In this document: positions 35,301-43,829 of the stretch, piece after piece
How positions within the stretch are numbered: the first letter of the stretch is position 1
How the letters are laid out: the number at the start of each line of letters is the position of its first letter
Assembly (NCBI RefSeq): GCF_021379005.1
Contig: NZ_CP075171.1
Location: 4,464,001 to 4,528,000 of the forward strand
DNA: 64,000 bases
DNA from: Leptodesmis sichuanensis A121
Lineage (GTDB): Bacteria; Cyanobacteriota; Cyanobacteriia; Leptolyngbyales; Leptolyngbyaceae
Direction of reading: 5' to 3'
Notes under the pieces: model-generated
What the model was told of the DNA's origin: nothing
What the model saw: the letters and a program-made list of their open reading frames with translations, nothing else
Database searches by the model: none
Program-made: the position numbers and the translations under genes

Positions 35301-37975
35301 GGTTCGATTTCACCAAACAAGTCCTCTACTGCCAATTCGGATTGGTCAGCAGACTCATAGAACAGACTGTCTGCATCCGCAGCCAATGATGGCTCGTTGA
35401 TCTCGTCGAATAAGTCATTAACTGGGACAACCTGATCAGCCGATTTACCTAACAGATCATCTATATCTGAGGCCAATGGCGATTCAGCAGCAGTTAATGG
35501 TGGTTCAGTTGCCTCACTGAACAAATCCTCGGCTGCCAGGTCAGCTTGAGGCATTGGTTCACCCAGCAAATCGTCTAACTCTGCAGTGGCTAGGGACTCA
35601 TTCGTTTCACCAAACAAGTTGTCCGTTAAGGCAGACTGAGCAGTAGATGCACCCAGTAAATCGTCTACTGATGAGGCAATTGGATCAGCGGCATCCTTGA
35701 GCAAATCGTCCACACTTGCAGGAGATACCGATTCGCTAGCCTGACCAAATAGATCCTCACCAAGCAGATCTTCATTGACTAACTCTTCACCAAACAGATC
35801 TGCGGTGGCTTGAGTAGATTGATCTAATTCGCTGAATAACTCTTCTGTTGAGGTTGGTTGATCACTCAGCGTTTCGTCAGGTTGTCCGTTAGATGGGAAA
35901 TCTCCAAATTCAAGGGCCGACTCTTCAGCAGTGGGAGACGGCTCTCTGAAGTCGTCTCTTGTCGCTTCCAGTTCATCTAGAGACAGGTCAGATAGAGGCC
36001 GTGAATCTGACATCTCAGTTTGTGGTTCTCCCCACGGATCCGCGATCGTGTCCTGGCTCGCAAAAGGTTCTGTTATGGCAGGTAGGCCAATATCCTGATT
36101 ATTTGGGGAAGGGACTTCCACCAAACTATCCAGGGCAGGTTCATGCCCAGAGAGTTCTTCCATCCCTTCCAGATCATCAAGATCTAAGTCCTCTAAGGAG
36201 AGAGAACCTAACTCTGGGCCGTCTCCTGTTACCTGTTCGGCATCAGATATCGTATCCCAGGGATCGGGAATGTCTAGCTCAGGACTGTGAGCAGCCTGGG
36301 GTTGTTCTTCGGCTGCCAGGTCGCCGTCATCCAGACCATCAAACAAATCACTGAGGTTATTTAAGGCTGAATCATCGGTCTGGTTTTCCTCAACCAGAGG
36401 TTCAGATTGACCCTCTAACTCAGCTAAATTATCGGCCAGATCTGATTCTGAAAATGCCTGATCCAGATCGGCAAAGGGATCAAGCAGTTCCCGATCGGCA
36501 GAACTGGGCGTGGTTGACTCAGCGACCTGTAACAGATCATCAATTTCATCCAGATCTGAAATGTTAGCCGATGTACCAGACTGAGAAGAGTCAAACGGAT
36601 TTCTGATTTCTCCTGCCGTCAGTAGCTCGGCATCGCCAAACAGATCATCTAAATCGTCTACAGCCGAATTGGGATCTGCTCCAGAAGGCTCGGTTCTGAC
36701 TTCTTCAAACAAGAGATCTGAAAAGTCGTTATTGAAGTCAGAATTGTGAACGGTTGGGGCATCTGGGACAAATAAATCGTTACCATCTTCAATAACTTCT
36801 TCCTGTTGCCAGGTTAAACCCAGGTCAGGCACCTCACCTTCAAACAAATCTGCCAAAGTATTTAGCTCTGCCATGCCGACTTCTGGGCCATGTTGAGTGT
36901 CCAGTTCACTGGCATCGAATGGATCGTTCGCAAAGCTATCGATTAATTCCAGGTCGTCGTGGGTAGTCGATGGAACTTCCAGAGAGTCTAGCGAGTGATC
37001 AGATGCGGCTGCGGACTGTGCAAAGTCCAACTCGGTCAGGTCTAGAGACTGATCGCTCAATTCAAATGCTGAACCGATCGGCTGCAAATCAGCTAACAGG
37101 TCGGCCAGATCATCTTGAATCACTGTGTCAACAGGAACATCTGCAGGCAACAATTCCTGAAGGTGACTGGAAGGGGTAATTTCACTTTCGCGCCCAGCCA
37201 ATACGAGTTCTTGAGCCTGTTTGATATCTTTGATCACCACAGGAGCCAGGATACGGTAGCTATTGTTGGGGTGAGCGATCGCCTGTCGAGCAGTCTGCAG
37301 CAGACGGCACCAGTGCGATAAACCATGCCGCTCCCCTAGATCATTCAATCTGTCGCAACTCTCCTGTAGCTGTTGCCGAGTTACCGGATCAGCATCTGAG
37401 AGCCGGAACAGGCGAAGCATATCCCGTAACTGCAAGGTGACGTCGGTTCTAAACAGATTCACCAGGGACTCATCGACCTGGGTACCCACAGGTAAGGTAA
37501 AGGCAGTATCCAAACCAAAGCCGGTGGTCGTTGGTAGGGAAATTCCTCCAGATTCACTGGTGAGCTGGGCGAGATGTTGTTCCAGTTCCTCAAAGGTTGG
37601 CTCAACTTCGGCCAGGATAGTATTGGCCGACTCCTCTGTTAAACCAAAAGAGCCTTGCAATTGCCCCAATAACTCCTGGAGGCTATCGAACGCCTTAAGA
37701 AAGAGGGTTTCCAGCTTTTGATCAACCCTTATCGGATTTTCTTTCAGAAACTTGAAAAAGTCTTCTAGCCGATGAGATACCCGCTGAATGCTGCCCAATC
37801 CCAGCATGGCAGCTCCGCCCTTAACGGAATGAGCGGCTCGAAACACCTCGTTTACCATTTCTGGGTCTTCAATGGTGTTTTGCAGATTCAGTAGACCCTG
37901 TTCTATGGTATTGAGGTGATCCTTGGCTTCCTCAATAAAATAGCCCATGATTCGCTGCTGTTGATCAGGCTGCAT
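32378..37975 (-). CDS. pilL: CheA-type hybrid histidine kinase of the pilus motility system
   Basis: 1865 residues. Hpt domain at 1-105 with phospho-His49 in AAHSVKGGA; a second helical region at 165-265; then about 900 acidic, Ser/Asp/Leu-rich disordered residues (roughly 275-1190) with more than fifteen DDLLG/DLFGE-type motifs concentrated at 710-1045. From about 1215 come the CheA dimerisation helices (MRVPVKHLDNL), ATPase domain (NNALTHGIE, DDGSGI, GRGVGMDVV), CheW-like domain (about 1560-1705) and a C-terminal receiver with FCDIEMPRMDG (phospho-Asp near 1787) and FTKPY. Equivalent to Synechocystis PilL and the CheA of the Nostoc hmp locus. It should phosphorylate the CheY encoded upstream. 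Confidence 0.92.
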   Translation of the reverse strand: MQPDQQQRIMGYFIEEAKDHLNTIEQGLLNLQNTIEDPEMVNEVFRAAHSVKGGAAMLGLGSIQRVSHRLEDFFKFLKENPIRVDQKLETLFLKAFDSLQELLGQLQGSFGLTEESANTILAEVEPTFEELEQHLAQLTSESGGISLPTTTGFGLDTAFTLPVGTQVDESLVNLFRTDVTLQLRDMLRLFRLSDADPVTRQQLQESCDRLNDLGERHGLSHWCRLLQTARQAIAHPNNSYRILAPVVIKDIKQAQELVLAGRESEITPSSHLQELLPADVPVDTVIQDDLADLLADLQPIGSAFELSDQSLDLTELDFAQSAAASDHSLDSLEVPSTTHDDLELIDSFANDPFDASELDTQHGPEVGMAELNTLADLFEGEVPDLGLTWQQEEVIEDGNDLFVPDAPTVHNSDFNNDFSDLLFEEVRTEPSGADPNSAVDDLDDLFGDAELLTAGEIRNPFDSSQSGTSANISDLDEIDDLLQVAESTTPSSADRELLDPFADLDQAFSESDLADNLAELEGQSEPLVEENQTDDSALNNLSDLFDGLDDGDLAAEEQPQAAHSPELDIPDPWDTISDAEQVTGDGPELGSLSLEDLDLDDLEGMEELSGHEPALDSLVEVPSPNNQDIGLPAITEPFASQDTIADPWGEPQTEMSDSRPLSDLSLDELEATRDDFREPSPTAEESALEFGDFPSNGQPDETLSDQPTSTEELFSELDQSTQATADLFGEELVNEDLLGEDLFGQASESVSPASVDDLLKDAADPIASSVDDLLGASTAQSALTDNLFGETNESLATAELDDLLGEPMPQADLAAEDLFSEATEPPLTAAESPLASDIDDLLGKSADQVVPVNDLFDEINEPSLAADADSLFYESADQSELAVEDLFGEIEPSFATDGDNLFSESVDQPALADDFLGDTASENDLFGESTNSLASVNGLLGEPADVTSGVDDLFGDLISEGASELLQDDLAPSEGDSTFTLEVSNEITNILGEEDSPDFPTVTEDESSQLSDQELDDLLGGASDQELDDLLGNSFNPDSELMDGLDLDINPDLEAEQLAATAEFELDFEQPSSESELSATEFGELDSLLDEPSAADDVFGDLEGLLDDNQISEPELPIDIAPSTEALEEDLAHEEESADDFSELETLVEGGALGLADSMDSTPSVSGSEFDDLDDLLKDAEEKMGGSPSVSIGRGAMPQARRVMRPGRVFSEQTMRVPVKHLDNLSNLVGELVVNRNSLEQDQERLRQSLDNLLYQVQQLSDVGQRMQDLYERSLLESSLLASRQSHHRLSALSSTGRGGSITEIQEPSDNVEYDPLEMDRFTGFHSLSQEMIELIVRVRESSSDIEFIVDETEQVTRMFRQVTTQLQEGLTRSRMVPFAQTADRLPRAVRDISMKVGKQAELIIEGRETLIDKMILEQLYDPMTHLVNNALTHGIEAPEVRRSQGKPAAGRIVIRAFHQGNQTIISVSDDGSGINVERVKAKAIEKGLITAAEAQNLSRLDIYDILFHPGFSTKDQADDFSGRGVGMDVVRTSLSEIRGVVNIDSTPGKGTTFTIRLPLTLSISKALCCISDRARIAFPMDGVEDMLDLPKERLQMNAEGQPCIAWRDTMLPVRPLADLLTYNRHLSRGNVYGGNQEDDIISIVVLRSAGNFLALQVDQVLGEQEIVIKQLEGPVPKPVGVAGATVLGDGRIMPIADVLELIDLSMGRLRRDAGGALWDQSGGQEGQEAPTVKTEPMVLIVDDSITVRELLSMTFNKVGYRVEQARDGQEAWEKLRSGLPCDIVFCDIEMPRMDGLELLSRIQKDPNLKQLPIAMLTSRGADRHRQMAASLGASGYFTKPYLEEALLDAAQRMLKGERLLSREG

Positions 37976-38091
37976 GGCTGTGCTCCATTCCTTGGGGAGG
38001 GTAATGACGACTAATGTTCATGCCCCGGTTTGCTTTAATGTACCTGATTCACCGGGAATTGACATCCAATTGCGGAGGTTCCCTATCTTGG

Positions 38092-40950
38092 CTACTTACG
38101 CTCAATGGTTTCAACCCGGAACCTTTCTACAGACGTGAGCAGATCGCGGGCAACTCCGACCAGATTTTGCAGTGAGCCGGATACTCGCTGAGCCTCCTGA
38201 GAGGTCTCCTGAGCGGTTAACTCAACAGATTGCATCACCTGAGCTACGGCGCGAGAGGTTTCGGTTTGCTCAACGGTATCAGCCGTAATCGATTGCACCA
38301 GCACATCAATCCGGTTCGACACTTGAATAATGTCTTCCAGTGCTCGTTTTGCCTGCTCAGCCAACCGCGTCCCCTCAATGACCTGCTGAGTTCCTTCTTC
38401 CATTGCCGTCATTACAGATCCTGTTTCACTTTGAATCTGCAATACGATTTGTTCAATTTCCTTTGAGGCTTTTGCGGCCCGATCAGCCAGTTGTCTCACC
38501 TCATCAGCCACGATCGCGAAGCCCCGACCCGCCTCCCCGGCTCTGGCCGCCTCAATGCTGGCGTTCAGAGCGAGCAAGTTAGTACGGGAAGCAATTTGGG
38601 AAATCAAAGCAACAATCTTGGAAATTTCCTGCGAGGATTCGGCCAACCGCTTGACCTTACGGGTAGTTTCCGCCACAGTTTCTCGGATTTGCAAAATCCC
38701 GGCAACAGTTCTTTCCACCGCTTCCCCTCCCTTGAGGGCAGTAGAAGATGCAGAACGAGCCACTTCTTCTGCTTCACGGGCACTTTCTGCCACCCGTTGA
38801 ATGGATTCCGTCATGACTTGAACAGAATTCAAGGTAACGGCTAACTCCTCTGCCTGCCGCAATGCATCTGAGGAGAGACTACGAGCAAACATTTCGTTAT
38901 CTGTCGAGCCTTTACTCACCTGCCGCGCTGCAACTTTCACCTGTTGCACAATCTCGCGCAGGTTCTGAATCGTCAGATTAAAGGAGTCAGCGACTGCACC
39001 CAGTACGTCCGCTGTAACTTCTGCCTGTACGGTCAAATCGCCTCGTGCCGCACCCTCCACATCATCCAGTAAGCGAATCACTTGTCGTTGCAGGTCTTCT
39101 TTGGCCTGTTCTTGCTCCTCAGCTTTGCGTTGCGCTTCACTGGTCGTGGTTAGAATCACTCGCGACATCTGATTAAAGCCAGTTGCCAGTTGACCGAATT
39201 CATCCTCTGAGTAAACTGTTGCACGGGCATTCAGGTTTCCCTGAGAAACCGCGTTGAATTGAGTCTGCAAGTCGTCTATAGAGCGCTTCATCTGCTTGGC
39301 GGTAATCCGACCCACGGTAAAGGAAACCCCTCCACCCACTAATCCTCCAGCAAGAGCCATCAGCCACCCAGTATTCCGTAGTTCAGAAACGACGGCAGGA
39401 TTATTGTTTTCTGAGGCTTTAGAGGCGGCATACATATTGACCAGGGCCACGGCAAAGGCTGCAAAGCATCCTGCGGCTAGAGCCGCAATCATTTGCTTGG
39501 TCGCGATCGAGGCATTTTGTAGGGGAGCAAAAAAGCCCTGTTCAACCGTCGGCCCCGCCTCTACTCCAGCTTGATCGAGTTGGGTGAAGGCAGGCACCTG
39601 ATCCGAGGTGCTGGCCAGACTAAAAACTTCATCGTCCCGGATGATGGAGCGATCGCTAACAGGGTTAAAGTCAAAGCTGCTGGGCGTATCGCGAGGCTCA
39701 GTTGTACTGCTGGACAGGCCAAAATCTGCTCCAACCGCAGGGCGGGTAAAGCCAGCCGAGTTATCGGACAGATCGAAGTCTGACAAGTTACCCAGGTCAT
39801 CGAATTCGTCAAACTCGTCCAGAAAATCAACGTTACTCTGCCCAGAAGAACCGGCACTATCTGAGAAGGAATTCATGTAAGACGATGACTCAGATACCTC
39901 TGCGCCAAAATCACCGAGCGGAGTATGTTCAAAGGTCGTATCAAATGCTTGCTCGCTATCGTCATAGGCACTGGTGCTACCCATAAACAAGGTTTCATCT
40001 TCACCCGGTGGCAGTGTAGTGGCAGCGTTTCCTCGACTTCCCGTAGGAGACTCTGGAGGGCGATCGCTGAAAACATTTCTATCTTCCGGCGCACTGAAAT
40101 CAGGAGTTGCATCCTCTGACAAATCAAGCGGAGCAAAAGCATCCTCAAAGTCATCAAGTGCTGCTGGAAACGAATCGGCGTACTCCGTAGAGGTGGGGCG
40201 ATCGTCTTCAGCCATTGCAAAGGGAGCATCAGTGGTTCCCTGGCCAGTAGGTTGGGATAAGGGATCGGCTACTCCATAGTCCTGAGTTGAAAAAGCATCA
40301 TCGATCGCAAAGGGATCGGAAAAGGCATCTGGATGATCTTCTGTGCCGGGAACTGTCTCTGTTTGGCTGGTGGTGCCGAAAGGGTCATGAAATGGTTCTG
40401 CTGACTGGAACGGTGTACCCACTTCTGTACTTAACTGATCCAGTTCCAGAGCATCGAAATGCTCTAAGTTGTCTGCTTCTACAGGTAATGAGGTCTCCTC
40501 GTCCTGCCAGGCTGTAGTTCCGGCAAAATCTGCGAAATCTTGTCTGCCAAAATCCTGTTCATCAAAGTTCTGATCACCAAAATCCTGCCTGCCGAAGGTT
40601 TGCTCATCAAAGGCATCGCCGAAGGCATCATCCTCAGCAAAAGCAAAATCATCGCCTGCCATCCCCTGACCATTCCCATGCTCCTGGATATGTTGCAGTC
40701 CTTGACTGGCGTAGTTTGTAAATTCCGGGTCGGTGGTCAGGTGCAGCACAGATTCATACTGCTCTTTGGCGATATCATACTGCTGCAACCCATAGCAGTA
40801 GATATGGCCCCGCAGAAGACAGGCACTGGGGTCACTGGGAAAATCTTTGACGAGGCGGTCTACAATAGTGGCCGCTTCATCATAGCTACCATTCATGTAG
40901 GCGATTTGCGCCCGCTGGTATTCTTGGGCGTACTCAGTACCTGCTGTCAT
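38092..40950 (-). CDS. pilJ: Methyl-accepting chemotaxis protein of the pilus motility system
   Basis: 952 residues. Residues 1-85 are TPR-like ([20 protein letters not shown]). Residues 105-450 are acidic and disordered with repeats such as [17 protein letters not shown]. Two membrane helices near 480-505 and 528-550 are separated by only a short loop, so no periplasmic sensor domain exists. HAMP segments (about 550-670) and a signalling domain with the tip [20 protein letters not shown] follow, ending with the [12 protein letters not shown] tail. Input therefore appears cytoplasmic or membrane-based. GGGAG precedes the ATG. It corresponds to PilJ/HmpD-type receptors that gather near septa in Nostoc hormogonia. 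Confidence 0.92.
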   Translation of the reverse strand: MTAGTEYAQEYQRAQIAYMNGSYDEAATIVDRLVKDFPSDPSACLLRGHIYCYGLQQYDIAKEQYESVLHLTTDPEFTNYASQGLQHIQEHGNGQGMAGDDFAFAEDDAFGDAFDEQTFGRQDFGDQNFDEQDFGRQDFADFAGTTAWQDEETSLPVEADNLEHFDALELDQLSTEVGTPFQSAEPFHDPFGTTSQTETVPGTEDHPDAFSDPFAIDDAFSTQDYGVADPLSQPTGQGTTDAPFAMAEDDRPTSTEYADSFPAALDDFEDAFAPLDLSEDATPDFSAPEDRNVFSDRPPESPTGSRGNAATTLPPGEDETLFMGSTSAYDDSEQAFDTTFEHTPLGDFGAEVSESSSYMNSFSDSAGSSGQSNVDFLDEFDEFDDLGNLSDFDLSDNSAGFTRPAVGADFGLSSSTTEPRDTPSSFDFNPVSDRSIIRDDEVFSLASTSDQVPAFTQLDQAGVEAGPTVEQGFFAPLQNASIATKQMIAALAAGCFAAFAVALVNMYAASKASENNNPAVVSELRNTGWLMALAGGLVGGGVSFTVGRITAKQMKRSIDDLQTQFNAVSQGNLNARATVYSEDEFGQLATGFNQMSRVILTTTSEAQRKAEEQEQAKEDLQRQVIRLLDDVEGAARGDLTVQAEVTADVLGAVADSFNLTIQNLREIVQQVKVAARQVSKGSTDNEMFARSLSSDALRQAEELAVTLNSVQVMTESIQRVAESAREAEEVARSASSTALKGGEAVERTVAGILQIRETVAETTRKVKRLAESSQEISKIVALISQIASRTNLLALNASIEAARAGEAGRGFAIVADEVRQLADRAAKASKEIEQIVLQIQSETGSVMTAMEEGTQQVIEGTRLAEQAKRALEDIIQVSNRIDVLVQSITADTVEQTETSRAVAQVMQSVELTAQETSQEAQRVSGSLQNLVGVARDLLTSVERFRVETIERK

Positions 40951-41030
40951 GTGTTTTCTCCCAGTTAATTGTTGAGTACGGTAACCTGGTTTCCCTGGAA
41001 AGCTTACCCAGTACTAAACGAATAGCATTC

Positions 41031-41053
41031 ATCCTAGCTCTGAATTCTAGGAT
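41031..41053 (-). promoter_or_regulatory. Hairpin in the spacer before the receptor gene
   Basis: ATCCTAG at 41031-41037 pairs exactly with CTAGGAT at 41047-41053 across a 9-base loop, between the CheW gene and the receptor gene (155-base gap). It could attenuate or process the polycistronic mRNA. Confidence 0.4.
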
Positions 41054-41105
41054 AGAACCTCTATTTTCGTTTCCAGCTTCCAGGTTCCTCATGTTGACCT
41101 GCTCC

Positions 41106-41636
41106 CTATGCTGCCCATCGTGCTGATCTCAAAATAGCGATTTGATCCAGCAAACGAAGATGTTTATTGTCCTGCTCGTTGAGCAACCATTCCCCGCGCA
41201 GGAACGGTGCTACGCTGTCAGGCACATTCGTTGCTGCCTGAACTTCCTCCAAATCCAGCCACTCCATGCCGACAATGCGATCGACCGCCAGCCCTAACAT
41301 GATGTCTTGATCTTCCACCGCAATGACCGAGACTTCTGGTTTATCTGTGTTCAGCGGCGTAGGATCACCTAGGAACTGCCCCAGGTCAGCTACCCACACC
41401 ACTCGACCCCGTACATTAAGTGTACCCAGGAGTAAAGGTGAAACATTGGGGATGGGGGTAATGCGATCGGGGGGTGGAGATAATACTTCCTTAATTCCCG
41501 TTGCTGGTAGAGCAAATTCGTTTCCTGAAGCGACGTAAAACCGCAAGTGTAACTCACCCTCCGGACTTTCCAGTTCCTGAAACTCCGGGGCTTGGTCTTG
41601 TCCTCTACCAGTTAGAAAATCAGGGTTGCCTACCAT
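41106..41636 (-). CDS. pilI: CheW-type adaptor of the pilus motility system
   Basis: 176 residues. A CheW fold (HLRFYVASGNEFALPATGIKEVL, TPIPNVSPLLLGTLNVRGRVVWVADL, VDRIVGMEWLDLEEV) that couples the receptor to CheA. The N-terminal ~20 residues are an acidic extension. AAGGA precedes the ATG, 12 bases after the CheY gene. The last ~30 residues (FLRGEWLLNEQDNKHLRLLDQIAIL) complete the domain. Confidence 0.92.
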   Translation of the reverse strand: MVGNPDFLTGRGQDQAPEFQELESPEGELHLRFYVASGNEFALPATGIKEVLSPPPDRITPIPNVSPLLLGTLNVRGRVVWVADLGQFLGDPTPLNTDKPEVSVIAVEDQDIMLGLAVDRIVGMEWLDLEEVQAATNVPDSVAPFLRGEWLLNEQDNKHLRLLDQIAILRSARWAA

Positions 41637-41648
41637 GCCACCAATCCT

Positions 41649-42014
41649 TTAGCCTCTCAACAGTTGTTTCACGGTGCCAACCAGTTCAGTGGGCTGAAAT
41701 GGCTTGGCAATGTAAGCGTCCGCCCCCTGTCGCATCCCCCAGTAACGATCAAATTCTTCACCCTTGGAAGAACACATGACAACGGGTACATTCTGGGTCT
41801 TGGGATCAGATTTAAGGCGACGGCAAACTTCGTACCCGTTCATTCGGGGCATGACAATATCTAGAACCACTAAATCAGGACGGTTGCCTTGAATCTGTTC
41901 CAGGGCCTCTACTCCATCACTCGCCACGGTCACTGTTAAACCGCTGCCTTTGAGGAGATCCTTAATCATTTCCCGTTGGGTGACACTGTCTTCCACAACC
42001 AGAACTGTACTCAT
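41649..42014 (-). CDS. pilH: CheY-type response regulator of the pilus motility system
   Basis: 121 residues, a single receiver domain: VVEDSVTQREM (acidic pocket), phospho-Asp in LVVLDIVMPRMNGYEV near residue 52, Ser/Thr switch in VVMCSSKG and Lys in YIAKPF. AGGA lies directly before the ATG. It is the output regulator expected to be phosphorylated by the CheA hybrid kinase. Confidence 0.94.
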   Translation of the reverse strand: MSTVLVVEDSVTQREMIKDLLKGSGLTVTVASDGVEALEQIQGNRPDLVVLDIVMPRMNGYEVCRRLKSDPKTQNVPVVMCSSKGEEFDRYWGMRQGADAYIAKPFQPTELVGTVKQLLRG

Positions 42015-42105
42015 ACTTCCTACCCGCTTGCCGGTTTCAATGTTACTGGGAAGAACCCAACATCGTTCACCATTGAACTGCTAATAACTAAAGTACCCTT
42101 AATTC

Positions 42106-43428
42106 TTAATTAAGTGGCGTTGTTGAGGCTGAACTTGCATCCGTTCTCTCAATTTGTAACCTATCGTCTGACGGATCTGCCAATAAAGTAACCGACTGAG
42201 ACGGTTTAGCATACCCTAAACCCGCATATTTTTCGACTAACATCAATAGTTCACTTTCTCCGAAGGGTTTTGTTAAATAGTCGGTTGCACCAACCAGTCT
42301 AGCCCGTACCCGCTCCATTAAACCGTCTTTGCCCGTCAGCAGAACGATCGGCGTGCAACGGAAGGCTTTAGATTGACGTAACATACTGCACATTTCATAG
42401 CCATCTAGAGGGGGTATGCCGCTATTGCACAGAATCAGGTCGGGTTGGAGCCGAATGATCAGGTTTAAAGCGTCAACCGGATCGGCGATCGTCGTTACCG
42501 CGTACCCATGAGGCTTCAGAGTAGTCTGCACCGTTTCTCGGACACTGGCTTCATCATCCACACACACAATCGTTGGAGATTGGGTGCTCGGAGTCAGATA
42601 ACGGCTGTTGTAGGATGAGAAAACTTTGCTGCCCACTCCAAAACCTGGCTCTTGGAAGTCAGGTTGAGAGAGGTGAATGACTCCCTGCTGTATATAAGGA
42701 TAAATGGCTCTGGCTACCGTGAGCATATCGCGGTTCAAGTAACGAGCAATCTGGCGAATAGAAGTCTTGCCATCTGCGAACCCAGAGAATTTACTAAAGG
42801 TGCGGTTGGAGAGCAAACCTTGCAACCTGGCGATATCTGCGATCGCAAGGCACTGTTCAGGAGACTGAATGTAAGGATAAAGTTGCTTCCATTGCTGCAC
42901 CTGTTTCATCATACGAGTCAGTTGGGATGAAATGTCCAGGGCTGTTAGCTGGGGAGATAGAGCTGGCCCAGTAGCAAAACTAAAACTGCCCTGATGCAGG
43001 CTCAACAGGTCAAATAAGGTTTCATGCACCATGCCATGAATAATGCTGCGACTTTGAGCCGGAGTTAGCAGACGGTTTTCTAACAGCAGCCATAAATACT
43101 CGTACTCAGAAACATTCAATGCTGTGGAGGAGCCAGACATCAACCGGGTGAGTATCGCTTCCCCTGGATAACGCCGTGAGTAATCCTTTAAGCGAGAGCG
43201 ATTATTGAGGGCATCAGTGGCATAAACAATCTGGCCGTTGTTGAAAAAAACAAACCACGATCGACCTGGATCGGTTGATCCATAGCGTTCTAAGCCATAC
43301 TTCCTTGCTGGCAAGTAAGCTTCTACAAACAGTTCTCCTGTTCTCTGCCCTAGCGCAATGAGCTGCAGGATACTGCGGATATCAATTTCACTAAGCTTGC
43401 CTTGCATGAGTGGTGTTATTTGGCTCAA
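42106..43428 (-). CDS. pilG: PatA-type response regulator with Asn at the phosphorylation site
   Basis: 440 residues. The N-terminal PatA/DUF4388 domain starts LMQGKLSEIDIRSILQLIALGQRTGELFVEA; a helical middle region with a winged-helix-like SIRQIARYLNRDM follows. The C-terminal receiver (about 285-405) retains the acidic pair VDDEAS, Thr365 and Lys387 (LTKPF), but the phosphoacceptor in LILCNSGIPPLDGYE is Asn335 (codon AAT at 42424-42426) instead of Asp. It may therefore signal without phosphorylation. First gene of the motility operon, matching slr1041/HmpA-like positions in known clusters. Confidence 0.88.
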   Translation of the reverse strand: MSQITPLMQGKLSEIDIRSILQLIALGQRTGELFVEAYLPARKYGLERYGSTDPGRSWFVFFNNGQIVYATDALNNRSRLKDYSRRYPGEAILTRLMSGSSTALNVSEYEYLWLLLENRLLTPAQSRSIIHGMVHETLFDLLSLHQGSFSFATGPALSPQLTALDISSQLTRMMKQVQQWKQLYPYIQSPEQCLAIADIARLQGLLSNRTFSKFSGFADGKTSIRQIARYLNRDMLTVARAIYPYIQQGVIHLSQPDFQEPGFGVGSKVFSSYNSRYLTPSTQSPTIVCVDDEASVRETVQTTLKPHGYAVTTIADPVDALNLIIRLQPDLILCNSGIPPLDGYEMCSMLRQSKAFRCTPIVLLTGKDGLMERVRARLVGATDYLTKPFGESELLMLVEKYAGLGYAKPSQSVTLLADPSDDRLQIERTDASSASTTPLN

Positions 43429-43829
43429 CCGTTACAGTTCTTTACCGTTCTTCCGACAGGGAATGTTACATTAGAGGACAAAAGTTGGGATATACAAGTC
43501 TTTAGGGAACGTCAGGTGTAGCTCCTGATAAACCTGCTTCAACTGGATTCGCATTCTGTAACTAAAATACTATTCTAGTGATCAGTCATCCTCCGGGCAT
43601 TATGAGCCTGAACTGTTAGGATAGGTCTTTGAGAGGGAATGCTTGTACCTTTTGATAGGGCATACGGTTGATTGGGCACGATATTCTCATCTCAAGCACC
43701 CGTTGGATAACCCTAGCTTGAGCCAGGTTAACCTAAACGCACCATTCAGAATCAGGTTCAGTTTGATGCATTGAGCCTGGGTTAATTCATTGTTTTCATT
43801 GGGCACAGACACAGAAGGGGATTATTGGC
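43429..43829. promoter_or_regulatory. Divergent control region of the motility operon and hmpF
   Basis: 401 bases without a gene. A direct repeat TTGAGCCAGGTTAA (43718-43731) and TTGAGCCTGGGTTAA (43771-43785) lies 45-112 bases upstream of hmpF. Motility genes in hormogonium-forming cyanobacteria are controlled by a sigma-factor cascade, so this region is a candidate for such control, but I cannot match a known box. Confidence 0.5.
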
